Source of the DNA: Richelia sinica FACHB-800 | Lineage (GTDB): Bacteria; Cyanobacteriota; Cyanobacteriia; Cyanobacteriales; Nostocaceae | Assembly: GCF_014698825.1 (NCBI RefSeq) | Contig: NZ_JACJTT010000003.1 | Coordinates: 62,001-126,000 of the forward strand | Direction of reading: 5' to 3' | DNA length: 64,000 nt | Shown: in pieces, positions 27,923-36,522 of the stretch | Position numbering within the stretch: position 1 is the first letter of the stretch | Layout of the letters: each line of letters begins with the position of its first letter | Made by a program: the position numbers and the translations under genes | Notes under the pieces: generated by a model | What the model was told of the DNA's origin: nothing | The model's input: the letters and a program-made list of their open reading frames with translations, nothing else | Database searches by the model: none

Positions 27923-28294
27923 CTACAACCAATCGCGATAAGCGGAGATTTCATTGACACTAATTTCAAAGGGTGCTCCTTTGCCGAAAGGTGGATAAAC
28001 GCGAATTTTTGATTCCTTGCTAAATCTCTCTAGTCTATTGCCTAATTGGGGAATGTTGCTGACTATATGCCAGTAAGATACTATATCAGGAGCATCAATG
28101 ATCAGCATCAAAGTCGTGCCATTATTGGTCATGTACCAGTGACAACTAGACAGCAGCATTTGGGTGATGCGATCGCATGTGTAATAAAAGCACCTACCAA
28201 TAGACTGTTCTAGTTCCAGATGTAGCATTCCATCCTGTTTTGTCACCTGATTAGGAGGCAAATCGTCGGGAGGAAGCAATGGGAGTTTAGACAT
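27923..28294 (-). CDS. conserved cyanobacterial hypothetical protein
   Basis: 123 residues, soluble, no recognisable domain. Features: an N-terminal Pro-rich stretch (LPLLPPDDLPPNQ), then CFYYTCDRITQMLLSSCHWYMTNNGTTLMLIIDAP, with alternating hydrophobics that suggest an alpha/beta fold. The start ATG 28294 is clear and the protein-like composition supports a real gene. It converges on the hybrid kinase transcript and has no evident partner. Confidence 0.6.
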   Translation of the reverse strand: MSKLPLLPPDDLPPNQVTKQDGMLHLELEQSIGRCFYYTCDRITQMLLSSCHWYMTNNGTTLMLIIDAPDIVSYWHIVSNIPQLGNRLERFSKESKIRVYPPFGKGAPFEISVNEISAYRDWL

Positions 28295-28484
28295 AATTTC
28301 GCGCCTCTTGATTTTAGCGCCGCTAACTCTCTGGATTTTTTTGCAGAGACAAAGATGAGGTTTTCAGCGCCAGTTTATCAATATTCAATTCGTCATGAAA
28401 TCTCTGGAGTTTGTCGCGGCTAGTGTTACCTGAGTGATGATGTTCATCATCGCCAACAGTCCTGTTTTGATTAGTATCTCCTCT

Positions 28485-28820
28485 TCAGACTGACACTAAC
28501 TGCAACTCCAACCATAGGCGTGGATCGGCGTGTTTTAGCTTTGAGAGAGGATCTCTCAATAATCGCTTGGCATTCATCAACACAACTTGAATTAACCCCA
28601 TATTTTCGGCAATCTCTCGCAAAATTTCTTTGTGAGTTTGCAAATGAGGCATGATTTCTTCAGAACAATAAATCCCTATGTATTGAAAACGTTTAGCAGG
28701 CCGCCCCCAAAAGCCTGTAATCACTTTCACGTGACATCCTTCTAGGATTTCTCCCACTTGGGGATAATACTGTTTCACTAATCTTGTGAATTCTTGGGCT
28801 AAGATATCTTCAGTAAGCAT
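28485..28820 (-). CDS. hypothetical protein
   Basis: 111 residues from ATG 28820; the open frame continues to 28868, so the product could be 16 residues longer. Neither start has a strong ribosome site. Visible: AQEFTRLVKQYYPQVGEILEG, HVKVITGFWGRPAKRFQYIGIYC and a helical C-terminus with AKRLLRDPLSKLKHADPRLWL. No domain is recognised. It lies 190 bases downstream of the next minus-strand gene and 190 bases before the following one, so it is probably transcribed alone. Confidence 0.55.
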   Translation of the reverse strand: MLTEDILAQEFTRLVKQYYPQVGEILEGCHVKVITGFWGRPAKRFQYIGIYCSEEIMPHLQTHKEILREIAENMGLIQVVLMNAKRLLRDPLSKLKHADPRLWLELQLVSV

Positions 28821-29010
28821 TTGACTGATGTTTCTGTAGCTTCGATCACGATATTTAGCATAACACAAAATTGTCAGATAAAGCTAACAAATACAGCAAA
28901 AATTAAAAATTAAATATTAAAAATTAGACAAAAAAATAGGTGGATATTTACCACCTAAAACAAGTATTTAATTCAGATTTGCACCCAAAAATTTAAAAAT
29001 TCAAAACTTT

Positions 29011-29322
29011 TTATCTCGAATTGCGTTCAGATACTAAAACCTCAGCGAGGATTTCCGGGAGATGTTTTAAATCTGTATATCCTTCCTGTCCAGAAATCGG
29101 TGAAATAAATGTATAGCAAGGGTCACAGCCGCCAGTATCATACACCTGAACCACCCATTTATCAGGAAATCCTTCAATTCCTAACTCAACTATGTACCAA
29201 CTCTCTCCAGTCAACCTAGCATTGAGAATAGTAAACCAATCTCGATATTGTTCAGGAATATTCCAGTCAGCGACTAAAAACTCTAACGCTATTTGTCCTG
29301 CATCTGTTGAAGTCAATAGCAT
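29011..29322 (-). CDS. hypothetical protein coupled to a CHAT-associated helical module
   Basis: 103 residues. I choose ATG 29322 because AGGAG lies five bases upstream; an overlapping GTG at 29325 is possible. The sequence ALEFLVADWNIPEQYRDWFTILN, then ESWYIVELGIEGFPDKWVVQVYDTGG, and DPCYTFISP resembles small immunity-type or Imm35-like folds with a central sheet, but this is a weak impression. Its start is almost on the stop of the gene at 29325-29603, so both are made from one message and probably act together. Confidence 0.5.
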   Translation of the reverse strand: MLLTSTDAGQIALEFLVADWNIPEQYRDWFTILNARLTGESWYIVELGIEGFPDKWVVQVYDTGGCDPCYTFISPISGQEGYTDLKHLPEILAEVLVSERNSR

Positions 29323-29324
29323 CA

Positions 29325-29603
29325 CTACTCCTGATTAGCAACTTGTTGTTGAGAAAAATCAGGATATAATCCTAGTTGCTTTGATAATTCTCGCGCGATA
29401 AAAAACAAAAACTGCGCCCCATCTTGATTACCTTCATGGGCAAACATCGTTGCCACTTGTAGCATGGTGTGAATTAAACCAGAGTCGATTAATTCTGGTT
29501 GAGCATCTAAAATCTCTGGTTCTTGACCATTAGGGCATTTCAGCAATTCATCAATTAAATTACAATACAATGTGTGACGTTCTTCGCGTTCTGCTTCTGT
29601 CAT
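29325..29603 (-). CDS. stand-alone N-terminal module of CHAT/TPR-type proteins
   Basis: 92 residues. The pattern LYCNLIDELLKCPNGQEPEIL, then AQPELIDSGLIHTMLQVATMF and GAQFLFFIARELSKQLGL is, as I recall it, the helical opening of many cyanobacterial CHAT-domain proteins, which have TPR repeats and a caspase-like C-terminus. Here the protein stops after that opening. It is followed directly by the 103-residue gene. It may be a real small adaptor or the remainder of a larger gene; no TPR or CHAT coding sequence follows in any frame that I can see. Confidence 0.5.
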   Translation of the reverse strand: MTEAEREERHTLYCNLIDELLKCPNGQEPEILDAQPELIDSGLIHTMLQVATMFAHEGNQDGAQFLFFIARELSKQLGLYPDFSQQQVANQE

Positions 29604-29627
29604 GGTTAATTAATATTTAGAAAATAC

Positions 29628-30041
29628 TTATTGCTCGATACTGTGCTGCCACATTCTCTCTAACATTTCCACCTGTTCTCTCAATACAGCAGCACGATAT
29701 ACCAAATATCTGTCATAACCAATAATTCCTACACCAATACCAATAGGTGTGACTATAAACAACCATTGCAAAATAGTCAGTATTTTGTATTGGTTCACTA
29801 ATGTCAGCAGATGCGGGAAAAAATGATGGTTAGATGATGTAGTGCTAGCTAGAGCTTGATTTGATGGGGGAGTTAATGATTGAGCATTAACGTTTATTTT
29901 GTTAAATTCACAGGTTAAATTCTGTGCTTTAACTAACTCTATATGATTTCCCCAAACCACACTAAACACAATAAAACCGGGAGTAAGCAATGCTAAAGCA
30001 ACTAACCCAACCGTAAGCACATTTAAAAGTTTTAATTTCAT
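29628..30041 (-). CDS. small protein with two membrane segments
   Basis: 137 residues. First hydrophobic segment at about 6-30 (LNVLTVGLVALALLTPGFIVFSVVW), a 50-residue polar loop with Ser/Thr/Asn (AQSLTPPSNQALASTTSSNHH), a second segment at about 88-112 (ILQWLFIVTPIGIGVGIIGYD), and a charged C-terminal helix (REQVEMLERMWQHSIEQ). Good ribosome site GGGAGAG before ATG 30041. It is the first gene of a likely three-gene minus-strand transcript (29628, 29325, 29011). Function unknown. Confidence 0.6.
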   Translation of the reverse strand: MKLKLLNVLTVGLVALALLTPGFIVFSVVWGNHIELVKAQNLTCEFNKINVNAQSLTPPSNQALASTTSSNHHFFPHLLTLVNQYKILTILQWLFIVTPIGIGVGIIGYDRYLVYRAAVLREQVEMLERMWQHSIEQ

Positions 30042-30918
30042 GTTGGCTCTCCCTTGCTAGGTATAAGTTACCTAGTAAGAAACTTTGTTTTGGTTGATTG
30101 CTGTACCTGCCTAGATCAACTCCAATCAAATCAAACTTGTTGAAAGTAGCGGAATTAAAAATTAAAAAATCCAAATTCAAAATGATTTTCAGTTAGTATT
30201 GGGTAATACTGACAGAATCAATTCCATTTTGAATTGCCAAATGAATTTATCCAGAGTTAAGAAGTCCCCCCTCATTCGTCAGACTTGCGTCTGGGAACTT
30301 CGGGGGGTAGAGGGGAATCTCTGCGTAAATCCTATAAGGTTTATATCAGTTCCCTTTTTCGACTCTGGATTTGTCGTCCAAAATTAAGATTATTAAATTC
30401 ATTAAAAAACTACTCAAAGCTGTTTTGCCTTGTGTAGTCAGGATTTTGAAAATATTTTGGGTGAGGGGTACTAGTATTTTCGGGATGGGGTACTAGTATT
30501 TTTGAGGGAGGGAACGGGAGGCTTTGTACTCAATTTCAAATCCTTTGATGATGCTAATTCCAGCTTTTTTTCCCATCATCTCAATCACCACTATCTGTAC
30601 TCAAATCACATCATCCTCTGACAAAGATAGCCTCAAGATAACTTGAATAACCTAAAACAACAATTAAATTTTTCCAAACAAGTTAGTTTTTAATGACGTA
30701 ACCAAAATCTAAAAGTTAATCTCAAAAAAATACCCTGAGCAGCCTTTTATTTATAAAATTCCTAAACTACTTCTAGTCATTGACTGGGAAATGCCAATTC
30801 TCAATCGAGAAAATCCAATACAGAAAGTACAAGACAACAGATGATAAAATGACTGATGGTGATTTAATGATGAATGTAAATACTTAGAATTAATATTTTA
30901 TATTTTAGAGGCTAATCA
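30042..30918. other. 877-base gene-free region upstream of cysK
   Basis: No convincing gene on either strand; a 62-codon frame at 30199-30387 lies across a hairpin and is not protein-like. It contains a hairpin with CAGAC-TTGC-GTCTG as its core and flanking C/G-runs (about 30268-30307), and two 16 bp direct repeats (30465-30480, 30487-30502). The last part must include the cysK promoter, and the left end the promoter of the minus-strand genes. Confidence 0.5.
30465..30502. repeat. tandem 16 bp direct repeat with palindromic core
   Basis: GGGGTACTAGTATTTT occurs at 30465-30480 and again at 30487-30502, a 22-base period, each containing the palindrome TACTAGTA. Two helical turns between identical palindromes is the spacing expected for cooperative protein binding. 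Lies about 420 bases upstream of cysK. Confidence 0.5.
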
Positions 30919-31878
30919 ATGCGAATTGCTAAAGACGTAACAGAACTTATTGGCAGAACTCCATTGGTACAACTGAATAAAATTCCGCAAACGGAAGGAG
31001 TTGTCGCCACAATTGTGGTGAAATTAGAAAGTATGAATCCTGCGGCTTCAGTCAAAGACCGAATTGGGGTCAGTATGATCATGTGTGCTGAAGCTGAAGG
31101 GACAATTGCTCCTGGTAAAACAATTTTAGTAGAACCAACTTCTGGCAATACAGGCATAGCTTTGGCAATGGTAGCCGCTGCTCGTGGCTACAAGTTAATT
31201 TTAACTATGCCAGAAACCATGAGCCAAGAAAGAAGATCCATGCTACGTGCTTATGGTGCAAATTTGGTGTTAACACCTGGTGGGGAAGGAATGCGGGGTG
31301 CTATTCGCAAAGCGGAAGAAATTGTAGCGAATACTCCCAATGCTTTAATGTTGCAACAATTTCGCAACCCAGCTAACCCCAAAATCCACCGCGAAACGAC
31401 TGCTGAGGAAATTTGGTCAGATACTGATGGGAAAGTAGATATTTTAATTGCTGGTGTGGGGACTGGGGGAACAATTACAGGTATTGCCGAAGTGATTAAA
31501 CAACGCAAACCGAGTTTTCAGGTGATTGCAGTGGAACCTAGTAACAGTCCTATTTTGTCTGGTGGACAGCCGGGCCCCCATAAAATTCAAGGGATTGGGG
31601 CAGGATTTGTACCTGATGTGCTCAAACGGGATTTAATTGATGAGGTGGTTTGTGTCCATGATGAGCAAGCAATGGTTTATGGACGCAGATTAGCTAGGGA
31701 AGAGGGTTTACTGTCTGGTATTTCTTCTGGTGCGGCTTTGTGTGCTGCTATTGAGGTAGGTAAGCGAAAGGAAAATGCTGGTAAGTTAATTGTGATGATT
31801 CAGCCTTCCTTTGGCGAAAGATATCTGACTACGGCAATGTTCCAAGATTTAATGAGTGAAGGTGCAGTTAAAAGTTGA
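30919..31878 (+). CDS. cysK: cysteine synthase (O-acetylserine sulfhydrylase)
   Basis: 319 residues. PLP enzyme that makes cysteine from O-acetylserine and sulfide. The PLP lysine is in [11 protein letters not shown] (about residue 44), the substrate loop [10 protein letters not shown] follows at about 74-83, and the phosphate cup is [11 protein letters not shown] (about 178-188); the C-terminal SSGAALCAA is also typical. The start [19 protein letters not shown] is the usual one. A 63-residue gene begins 3 bases after the stop and is probably co-translated. Confidence 0.95.
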   Translation: MRIAKDVTELIGRTPLVQLNKIPQTEGVVATIVVKLESMNPAASVKDRIGVSMIMCAEAEGTIAPGKTILVEPTSGNTGIALAMVAAARGYKLILTMPETMSQERRSMLRAYGANLVLTPGGEGMRGAIRKAEEIVANTPNALMLQQFRNPANPKIHRETTAEEIWSDTDGKVDILIAGVGTGGTITGIAEVIKQRKPSFQVIAVEPSNSPILSGGQPGPHKIQGIGAGFVPDVLKRDLIDEVVCVHDEQAMVYGRRLAREEGLLSGISSGAALCAAIEVGKRKENAGKLIVMIQPSFGERYLTTAMFQDLMSEGAVKS

Positions 31879-31881
31879 GTT

Positions 31882-32073
31882 ATGTCTACAGATAGTACAC
31901 AAAGTTGGTATATTGTCAAAAAAAAATCAGATCATTGTGAAATAGTCCCCGCAGCAACATTGACAGAAAGTAAATCAGAAATCATCGAGCAATGGGGACC
32001 CTTTGGGTCGATGGAGGAAGCGATCGCTCGTCGCATAGGATTAATTAGGGCTGGCAAGTGCCAACCCCAGTAA
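31882..32073 (+). CDS. small conserved protein coupled to cysK
   Basis: 63 residues. It starts 3 bases after the cysK stop, which implies translational coupling. Sequence SWYIVKKKSDHCEIVPAATL and IEQWGPFGSMEEAIARRIGLIRAGKC shows a small alpha/beta domain: two strands, then a helix. No family is assigned, but the WGPF-S-EEAIARRIGLIRAGKC ending looks like one of the short cyanobacterial domains of unknown role. It might modulate cysteine synthase, purely from position. Confidence 0.65.
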   Translation: MSTDSTQSWYIVKKKSDHCEIVPAATLTESKSEIIEQWGPFGSMEEAIARRIGLIRAGKCQPQ

Positions 32074-32101
32074 AATCAACTCTTCCTACCCCAGAAGCAG
32101 C

Positions 32102-33385
32102 TTAATTCTTGTTGGAAGTGGTTGTATTTTGAGCAGCTTGCTTACCTAAAATTTCCACCCCTTTAGCAAATTGAGGATCGGCTAGAGTACCAAGTTTTTC
32201 TCGCTCATGTAGCCACAAGTCCTGACGCTGCTTATCGCTTAATTCCACCTTCACATCTGGGTCGATGCCGTGTTTATTGATATCTTTACCACTGGGGGTA
32301 TGATATCGGGCAATAGTCACAGCCAAGCCTGACCCACCTTCCAGCGGTCGCACTGACTGCACCAAACCCTTACCAAAGGTTTGAGTACCAACAATCACCC
32401 CCCGGTTGTTATCTTGTATCGCCCCAGATAAAATTTCGCTGGCACTGGCTGAACCTTTATCGACCAACACCACTAATGGTTTATCAGTCAAAGCACGTCC
32501 CGTAGCTACCTCCCGGTCTTGCTCGCCTTGACGGTCAATGGTCGAGACAATCGTGCCCTTATCTAGCCACATCCGGGCAATTTCCACACTGGATTGCAGT
32601 AAACCCCCAGGATTGCCCCGTAAATCTAGAACATAGCCGGAAACTTGTTTATTTTCCAACTTTCTAATGGCATCCTGCATTTCCCTAGCGGCGTTAGCGC
32701 TAAACTGATTCAGGCGGATGTAACCAACCTTGCCGATTGATGTTTGTCGCTCAGAATAGCGTACAGGATGAATTTCTATACGCGCCCTAGTAATTTCAAA
32801 GCGTTTGGTTTGTCCATTCCGGAGAATCTTTAAGCGGACCTTGGTTCCAGGTTCACCCCGAATCAAAGCTACAGCATCGTTAGTGTTCATGCCTTTGGTG
32901 CTTTTACCATCGATTTCTAGCACCACATCCTTAGCCAAAATCCCGGCTTTGAAGGCAGGAGTATCATCAATAGGCGCAATGACAACTAACTGCTTGGTCT
33001 TTTCATCTTGACCGATGGTGATACCAATACCTGTTAATTCTCCAGAGGTATCAACCTGCATATTCTTAAATTCCTCTGGGTCCATAAACCGGGTGTATGG
33101 GTCTTCCAGCTTTTTCAGCATTTCCCGGATGGACTTATACGCTTCCTGGGGATTACTGTAGGACTTATTTAGGTACTCCTTGCGAACAGCAGGCCAATCT
33201 ACTTGGTTGAATGTACCATCTACATATTGACGGTAGATGATTTGCCAAACTTCGTCTACTAACTCCTTGGGGCTGGCTTTAAATAAAGCTTGACCACGGG
33301 AGTGATTAATCAGGCTAGTAATAGCGATCGTAGAGAGTGTCACTACCGTAGCACCTAAAACAAGCCTACTTTTTGTAATCACCAT
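32102..33385 (-). CDS. carboxyl-terminal processing protease (S41 family)
   Basis: 427 residues. N-terminal membrane anchor or signal (about 6-25), PDZ domain (about 95-190, ELTGIGITIG then DDTPAFKAGILAKDVVLEIDG) and S41 peptidase domain. The Ser-Lys pair is in place: S314 in GSASASEIL and K339 in QTFGKG. Cyanobacterial CtpA cuts the C-terminus of the D1 precursor in the lumen; CtpB and CtpC are related and I cannot separate them here. The length equals what I recall for Synechocystis CtpA. It is exported across the thylakoid or plasma membrane. Convergent with cysK and its partner. Confidence 0.9.
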   Translation of the reverse strand: MVITKSRLVLGATVVTLSTIAITSLINHSRGQALFKASPKELVDEVWQIIYRQYVDGTFNQVDWPAVRKEYLNKSYSNPQEAYKSIREMLKKLEDPYTRFMDPEEFKNMQVDTSGELTGIGITIGQDEKTKQLVVIAPIDDTPAFKAGILAKDVVLEIDGKSTKGMNTNDAVALIRGEPGTKVRLKILRNGQTKRFEITRARIEIHPVRYSERQTSIGKVGYIRLNQFSANAAREMQDAIRKLENKQVSGYVLDLRGNPGGLLQSSVEIARMWLDKGTIVSTIDRQGEQDREVATGRALTDKPLVVLVDKGSASASEILSGAIQDNNRGVIVGTQTFGKGLVQSVRPLEGGSGLAVTIARYHTPSGKDINKHGIDPDVKVELSDKQRQDLWLHEREKLGTLADPQFAKGVEILGKQAAQNTTTSNKN

Positions 33386-33493
33386 AATGACAGCTGTGTC
33401 AGAGGGGAAAATTTATCTTTAGTATGCCCTATGTGACTTAATTTCCACACTTAGGCTCTAGTTACAATCAATGGCATTGGATTAACTCCAACT

Positions 33494-33707
33494 ATGACTA
33501 CGGTTCATGAAATTCTACTGAGACCAAGAACAAACAAGTCCGTAGGATAGAAATTTGTGCCGATTTAATTCTTCAAGTATATCAACAACATTCAGGAATT
33601 TGGCTAGATGTCCAAGACGCTATCCACCGGATTTTGCTGGTCATATCCAGTATATGAAGGTCAGTAATTGCGTAATAACCCTATCTATCAGCAAGCCCCA
33701 CACCTAA
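33494..33707 (+). pseudogene. remnant of a small gene with two frame changes
   Basis: ATG 33494 opens MTTVHEILLRPRTNK then stops. A second frame continues from about 33523 as TKNKQVRRIEICADLILQVYQQHSGIWLDVQDAIHRI, and a third continues as PDFAGHIQYMKVSN. Together they read like one protein broken by two single-base shifts, because each frame looks protein-like only where the previous one ends. Alternatively this is chance. It fills most of the gap between the protease and ispG genes. Confidence 0.4.
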
Positions 33708-33749
33708 AACTCTACTCAAGATGTGGGGCTACTGTGGCCTGTGTCAGTT

Positions 33750-34970
33750 TTAAGGATCTACCCAACGCCCATCTGCCTTAATGAGGTTGATTAATTCCTC
33801 TACACCCTGATCTTCTGGCACTTTTTTGATTTCTTCCCGACCACGGTATAAAGAAATGTAACCAGGGGTTTTACCAACATAACCATAGTCAGCATCTGCC
33901 ATTTCTCCAGGGCCATTCACAATACAACCCATCACGGCAATATCTAAACCAGTCAGGTGTTTAGTTGCTTCTCTCACTTTGTGCAGCACTTCTTCCAGGT
34001 TAAATAAAGTGCGTCCGCAGGAAGGGCAAGCGACATACTCCACCATGGTTTTCCGCAAACCCAAAGCTTGGAGAATGCTATAACACACAGGAATTTCTTT
34101 TTCTGGTGCTTCTGTTAAGGAAACGCGAATTGTATCACCTATGCCATCAGCCAGTAAGGTAGCGATACCAGCAGTAGACTTAATCCTTCCATATTCCCCA
34201 TCACCAGCTTCAGTGACTCCCAGATGTAAGGGATAGTCCATCCCCAAGTCATCCATACGCTTGGCCATTAAGCGGTAAGCAGCCACCATCACAGGAACCC
34301 GTGAGGCTTTCATGGAAATGACGATATTGCGGAAATCTAGAGATTCACAAATGCGGATGAATTCTAAAGCTGATTCCACCATCCCTTCGGGAGTGTCACC
34401 GTAGGTAAATAACATTCTTTCCGCCAAAGAACCGTGATTAACTCCGATTCGCATGGCTTTACCTTGGTCACGTAAGGAAACTACCAGAGGTTCTAGAGTT
34501 TCCGCGATTTTCTCACCGATTTCCTTAAATTCTGCTTCGGTGTATTCTGTCCGGTTGGGATTGGGTTTTTCAAATACATACAAACCTGGATTAATGCGGA
34601 CTTTTTCGATATGTTTAGCAACTTCCAGGGCAATTTTCATCCCATTGTGATGTACGTCAGCCACAATAGGTACATCACGGTAAGTTTGGACTAATTTCTG
34701 CTTAATTTCCGCCAACGCTTTGGCATGAGCCATACTAGGAACTGTGACACGCACGATTTCGCAGCCAATTTCATGCAAGCGACGAATAGCGGCTACAGAA
34801 CCGTCAATATCAAGGGTATCTTCGTTAATCATGGACTGCACCACTACGGGATAACCACCGCCAATGGTGACATTTCCGACTTTAACGGGACGGGTTTTCC
34901 GGCGTTTGATTGTGGTATCAAAAGTCGGTTGATTGGTATTGGAATTATTGAGCGTGGGCAGAGTTTGCAT
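33750..34970 (-). CDS. ispG: 4-hydroxy-3-methylbut-2-enyl diphosphate synthase (IspG/GcpE)
   Basis: 406 residues. It converts methylerythritol cyclodiphosphate to HMBDP in the MEP isoprenoid pathway, with electrons from ferredoxin in cyanobacteria. N-terminal TIM barrel ([49 protein letters not shown]-like [10 protein letters not shown]) and C-terminal 4Fe-4S domain with [11 protein letters not shown] and [11 protein letters not shown] supplying the three Cys ligands and conserved Glu. Length and start are standard. Single gene between a pseudogene remnant and a divergent membrane protein. Confidence 0.97.
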   Translation of the reverse strand: MQTLPTLNNSNTNQPTFDTTIKRRKTRPVKVGNVTIGGGYPVVVQSMINEDTLDIDGSVAAIRRLHEIGCEIVRVTVPSMAHAKALAEIKQKLVQTYRDVPIVADVHHNGMKIALEVAKHIEKVRINPGLYVFEKPNPNRTEYTEAEFKEIGEKIAETLEPLVVSLRDQGKAMRIGVNHGSLAERMLFTYGDTPEGMVESALEFIRICESLDFRNIVISMKASRVPVMVAAYRLMAKRMDDLGMDYPLHLGVTEAGDGEYGRIKSTAGIATLLADGIGDTIRVSLTEAPEKEIPVCYSILQALGLRKTMVEYVACPSCGRTLFNLEEVLHKVREATKHLTGLDIAVMGCIVNGPGEMADADYGYVGKTPGYISLYRGREEIKKVPEDQGVEELINLIKADGRWVDP

Positions 34971-35164
34971 AACCTCAACAGGTAGATTTGCTGTAGCTAA
35001 AATATCAGATTGTCAGGGCTTATGCTTCTCAGATTGCCATATGTGTGGCTTTTTTGGGCGATAACAGAGAAAAGTATTTGCTGTTGGTGCAAAATGATAA
35101 GCTACTGATTAGATTCTTCTGGGGACAAAAAGAAGAGGAATTCTATTTTTTGATTAAGCTGGTA

Positions 35165-35545
35165 ATGCTTCCCTTAACGACCACCATGTTTTTGAAGTCA
35201 TTTTTGTTAACTTGGTTAGGTACAGCAGTTGCTTTATTAATTACTGCCCAAATTGTACCTGGTTTCATTATCAAGACTTTTGTGGCTGCTTTGTTGGCAG
35301 CAATTGTGATTGGTTTGGTAAATGCCACTATCCGTCCAGTGTTGCGGGTTTTAACTTTTCCTGCCACTTTGCTGACTTTTGGCTTATTTACATTCGTTGT
35401 CAATGCCTTAACTTTGTGGTTGGCTAGCGCCATTACCCCTGGCTATGGTTTTATTATCCGGGGGTTTATTCCCGCTTTTTTCGGTTCAATTGTACTATCA
35501 ATCGTTTCGAGTATTATTAACTATTTTCTCCGGGCTGTTGAGTAA
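35165..35545 (+). CDS. phage-holin-4 superfamily membrane protein
   Basis: 126 residues from ATG 35165; ATG 35186 is also possible, while the longer frame from 35045 would add a polar stretch not expected in the family. Four hydrophobic segments: SFLLTWLGTAVALLITAQIV, ALLAAIVIGLVNA, TLLTFGLFTFVVNALTLWLASA and FGSIVLSIVSSIINYF. The pattern AAIVIGLVNATIRPVLRVLTFP TLLTFGLF is the PF04020 (Phage_holin_4_2) signature; despite the name these are common chromosomal proteins of unknown role. Its 3' end overlaps the convergent cobalamin-type gene by 29 bases. Confidence 0.8.
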   Translation: MLPLTTTMFLKSFLLTWLGTAVALLITAQIVPGFIIKTFVAALLAAIVIGLVNATIRPVLRVLTFPATLLTFGLFTFVVNALTLWLASAITPGYGFIIRGFIPAFFGSIVLSIVSSIINYFLRAVE

Positions 35546-35981
35546 AAAAAGGTTGGCATTGAGCAATTGCCATAGTGAGTGCTTTTTTTTCACCTAATTG
35601 GTGAAAGATGTGTTTGGGAACTAATAGTGCCACATTCTCATGGTTGTTTTCAGAAGCTGCGAGGATAGCAGCAGCCTCTGCCACGCTGGGCGTGTCCACA
35701 ACTTGTTGCGTAATGAGGGATGGATGGGGGACGCAGATGCAACTCAGCACAGATGCTGTAAAAGTTTTTAAAGGTAAATTGTGTAATTGACAAAACTCAA
35801 CTAGGGCAGGTTCTGAGGATTTTGTGTCTATAGTTGCAATACCCAGGATTTGATTTTTTTCTAATTGGAATTTATGTAATATTGTTTCAATTGCTGTGTT
35901 GATTAATTGCAGTGAAATTCCTTTGTTGCATCCAACACCAATCCACAAATTTTGTCGATATAATTTCTTTAATTGCATCAT
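35517..35981 (-). CDS. CbiG C-terminal-domain protein (CobE-like)
   Basis: 154 residues. It matches the C-terminal domain of CbiG: WIGVGCNKGISLQLINTAIE at the start, ILGIATIDTKSSEPALVEF, LPLKTFTASVL, and DTPSVAEAAAILAAS with a Gly/Ser-poor end. CbiG opens the C20 delta-lactone in anaerobic cobalamin synthesis; the free C-terminal domain (CobE) has no settled activity. Here the domain stands alone without a CbiG N-terminal half. No other cobalamin gene is in the window. Confidence 0.8.
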   Translation of the reverse strand: MMQLKKLYRQNLWIGVGCNKGISLQLINTAIETILHKFQLEKNQILGIATIDTKSSEPALVEFCQLHNLPLKTFTASVLSCICVPHPSLITQQVVDTPSVAEAAAILAASENNHENVALLVPKHIFHQLGEKKALTMAIAQCQPFFTQQPGENS

Positions 35982-36522
35982 AAATCATTAGAGTTTAGCT
36001 TCATCATAAATTTATTTTTGTGTAGGATTAATGTACAAAGGCTAGAAATATTAGCCAGTAAAAGATATAAGTTACTGATATAAATTCAAGTGCATAATAA
36101 TACCAAAAAATTGATATTTTTAATACCGTTTTGTAAATTCAATTCTTCTATATTTACCACATCTAGCACAGTAGGAAACATCAAGGGAGAGACAAGGCAA
36201 AGGTAAAAGGTAGAAGGTAAATATTCTTCTTCATTTTTACTTTCTTTCTACCCTTGTGGCACAAGTATTTCATCTTGGTGTTTCAATTTTTTACACCTCC
36301 GGCGTAACAAGCTCAACAGTTGCGACGGAGTTTTGCTATTAATAATTAGGGTTTGCTAAAAAATTTATCTGTGAGGGCTAGAAGTATGGCTACGCCACGC
36401 TGCACGAACAGAAGTTCAGAACGGGTGCGTTGCGCTACGCGACAACACACCCTACAGGAATATTTCTTGATGAAATTTAGCTCTACTAATTTCAAATTAT
36501 TAATTTTCAACTGTGATGAAAT
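35982..36522. other. repeat-rich gene-free region
   Basis: 541 bases between two minus-strand genes. It holds GGTAAAAGG-type short repeats (about 36200-36225), a GC-rich mini-repeat near 36380 and one half of the nested palindrome found complete at 46739-46815 (36424-36455). A 71-codon frame (36353-36568) runs through the repeats and is not protein-like. Confidence 0.55.
36424..36455. repeat. half copy of the nested palindromic repeat
   Basis: GGTGCGTTGCGCTACGCGAC followed by AACACACCCTAC, identical to 46784-46815 except for one base (TACGC versus TGCGC). The left arm of the palindrome is missing here. Confidence 0.65.

Noticed and set aside
27775-27957. 60-codon open frame after the hybrid kinase
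   Set aside because: Starts with a non-ATG codon, no ribosome site and Lys/Asn-rich random-like sequence; it overlaps the end of the gene at 27923.
30199-30387. 62-codon open frame on the plus strand
   Set aside because: It runs through a hairpin with C/G runs, has no ribosome site and its composition is not protein-like.
35165-35545. Phage holin
   Set aside because: The family name is historical; there are no phage genes near it and such proteins are common chromosomal membrane proteins.
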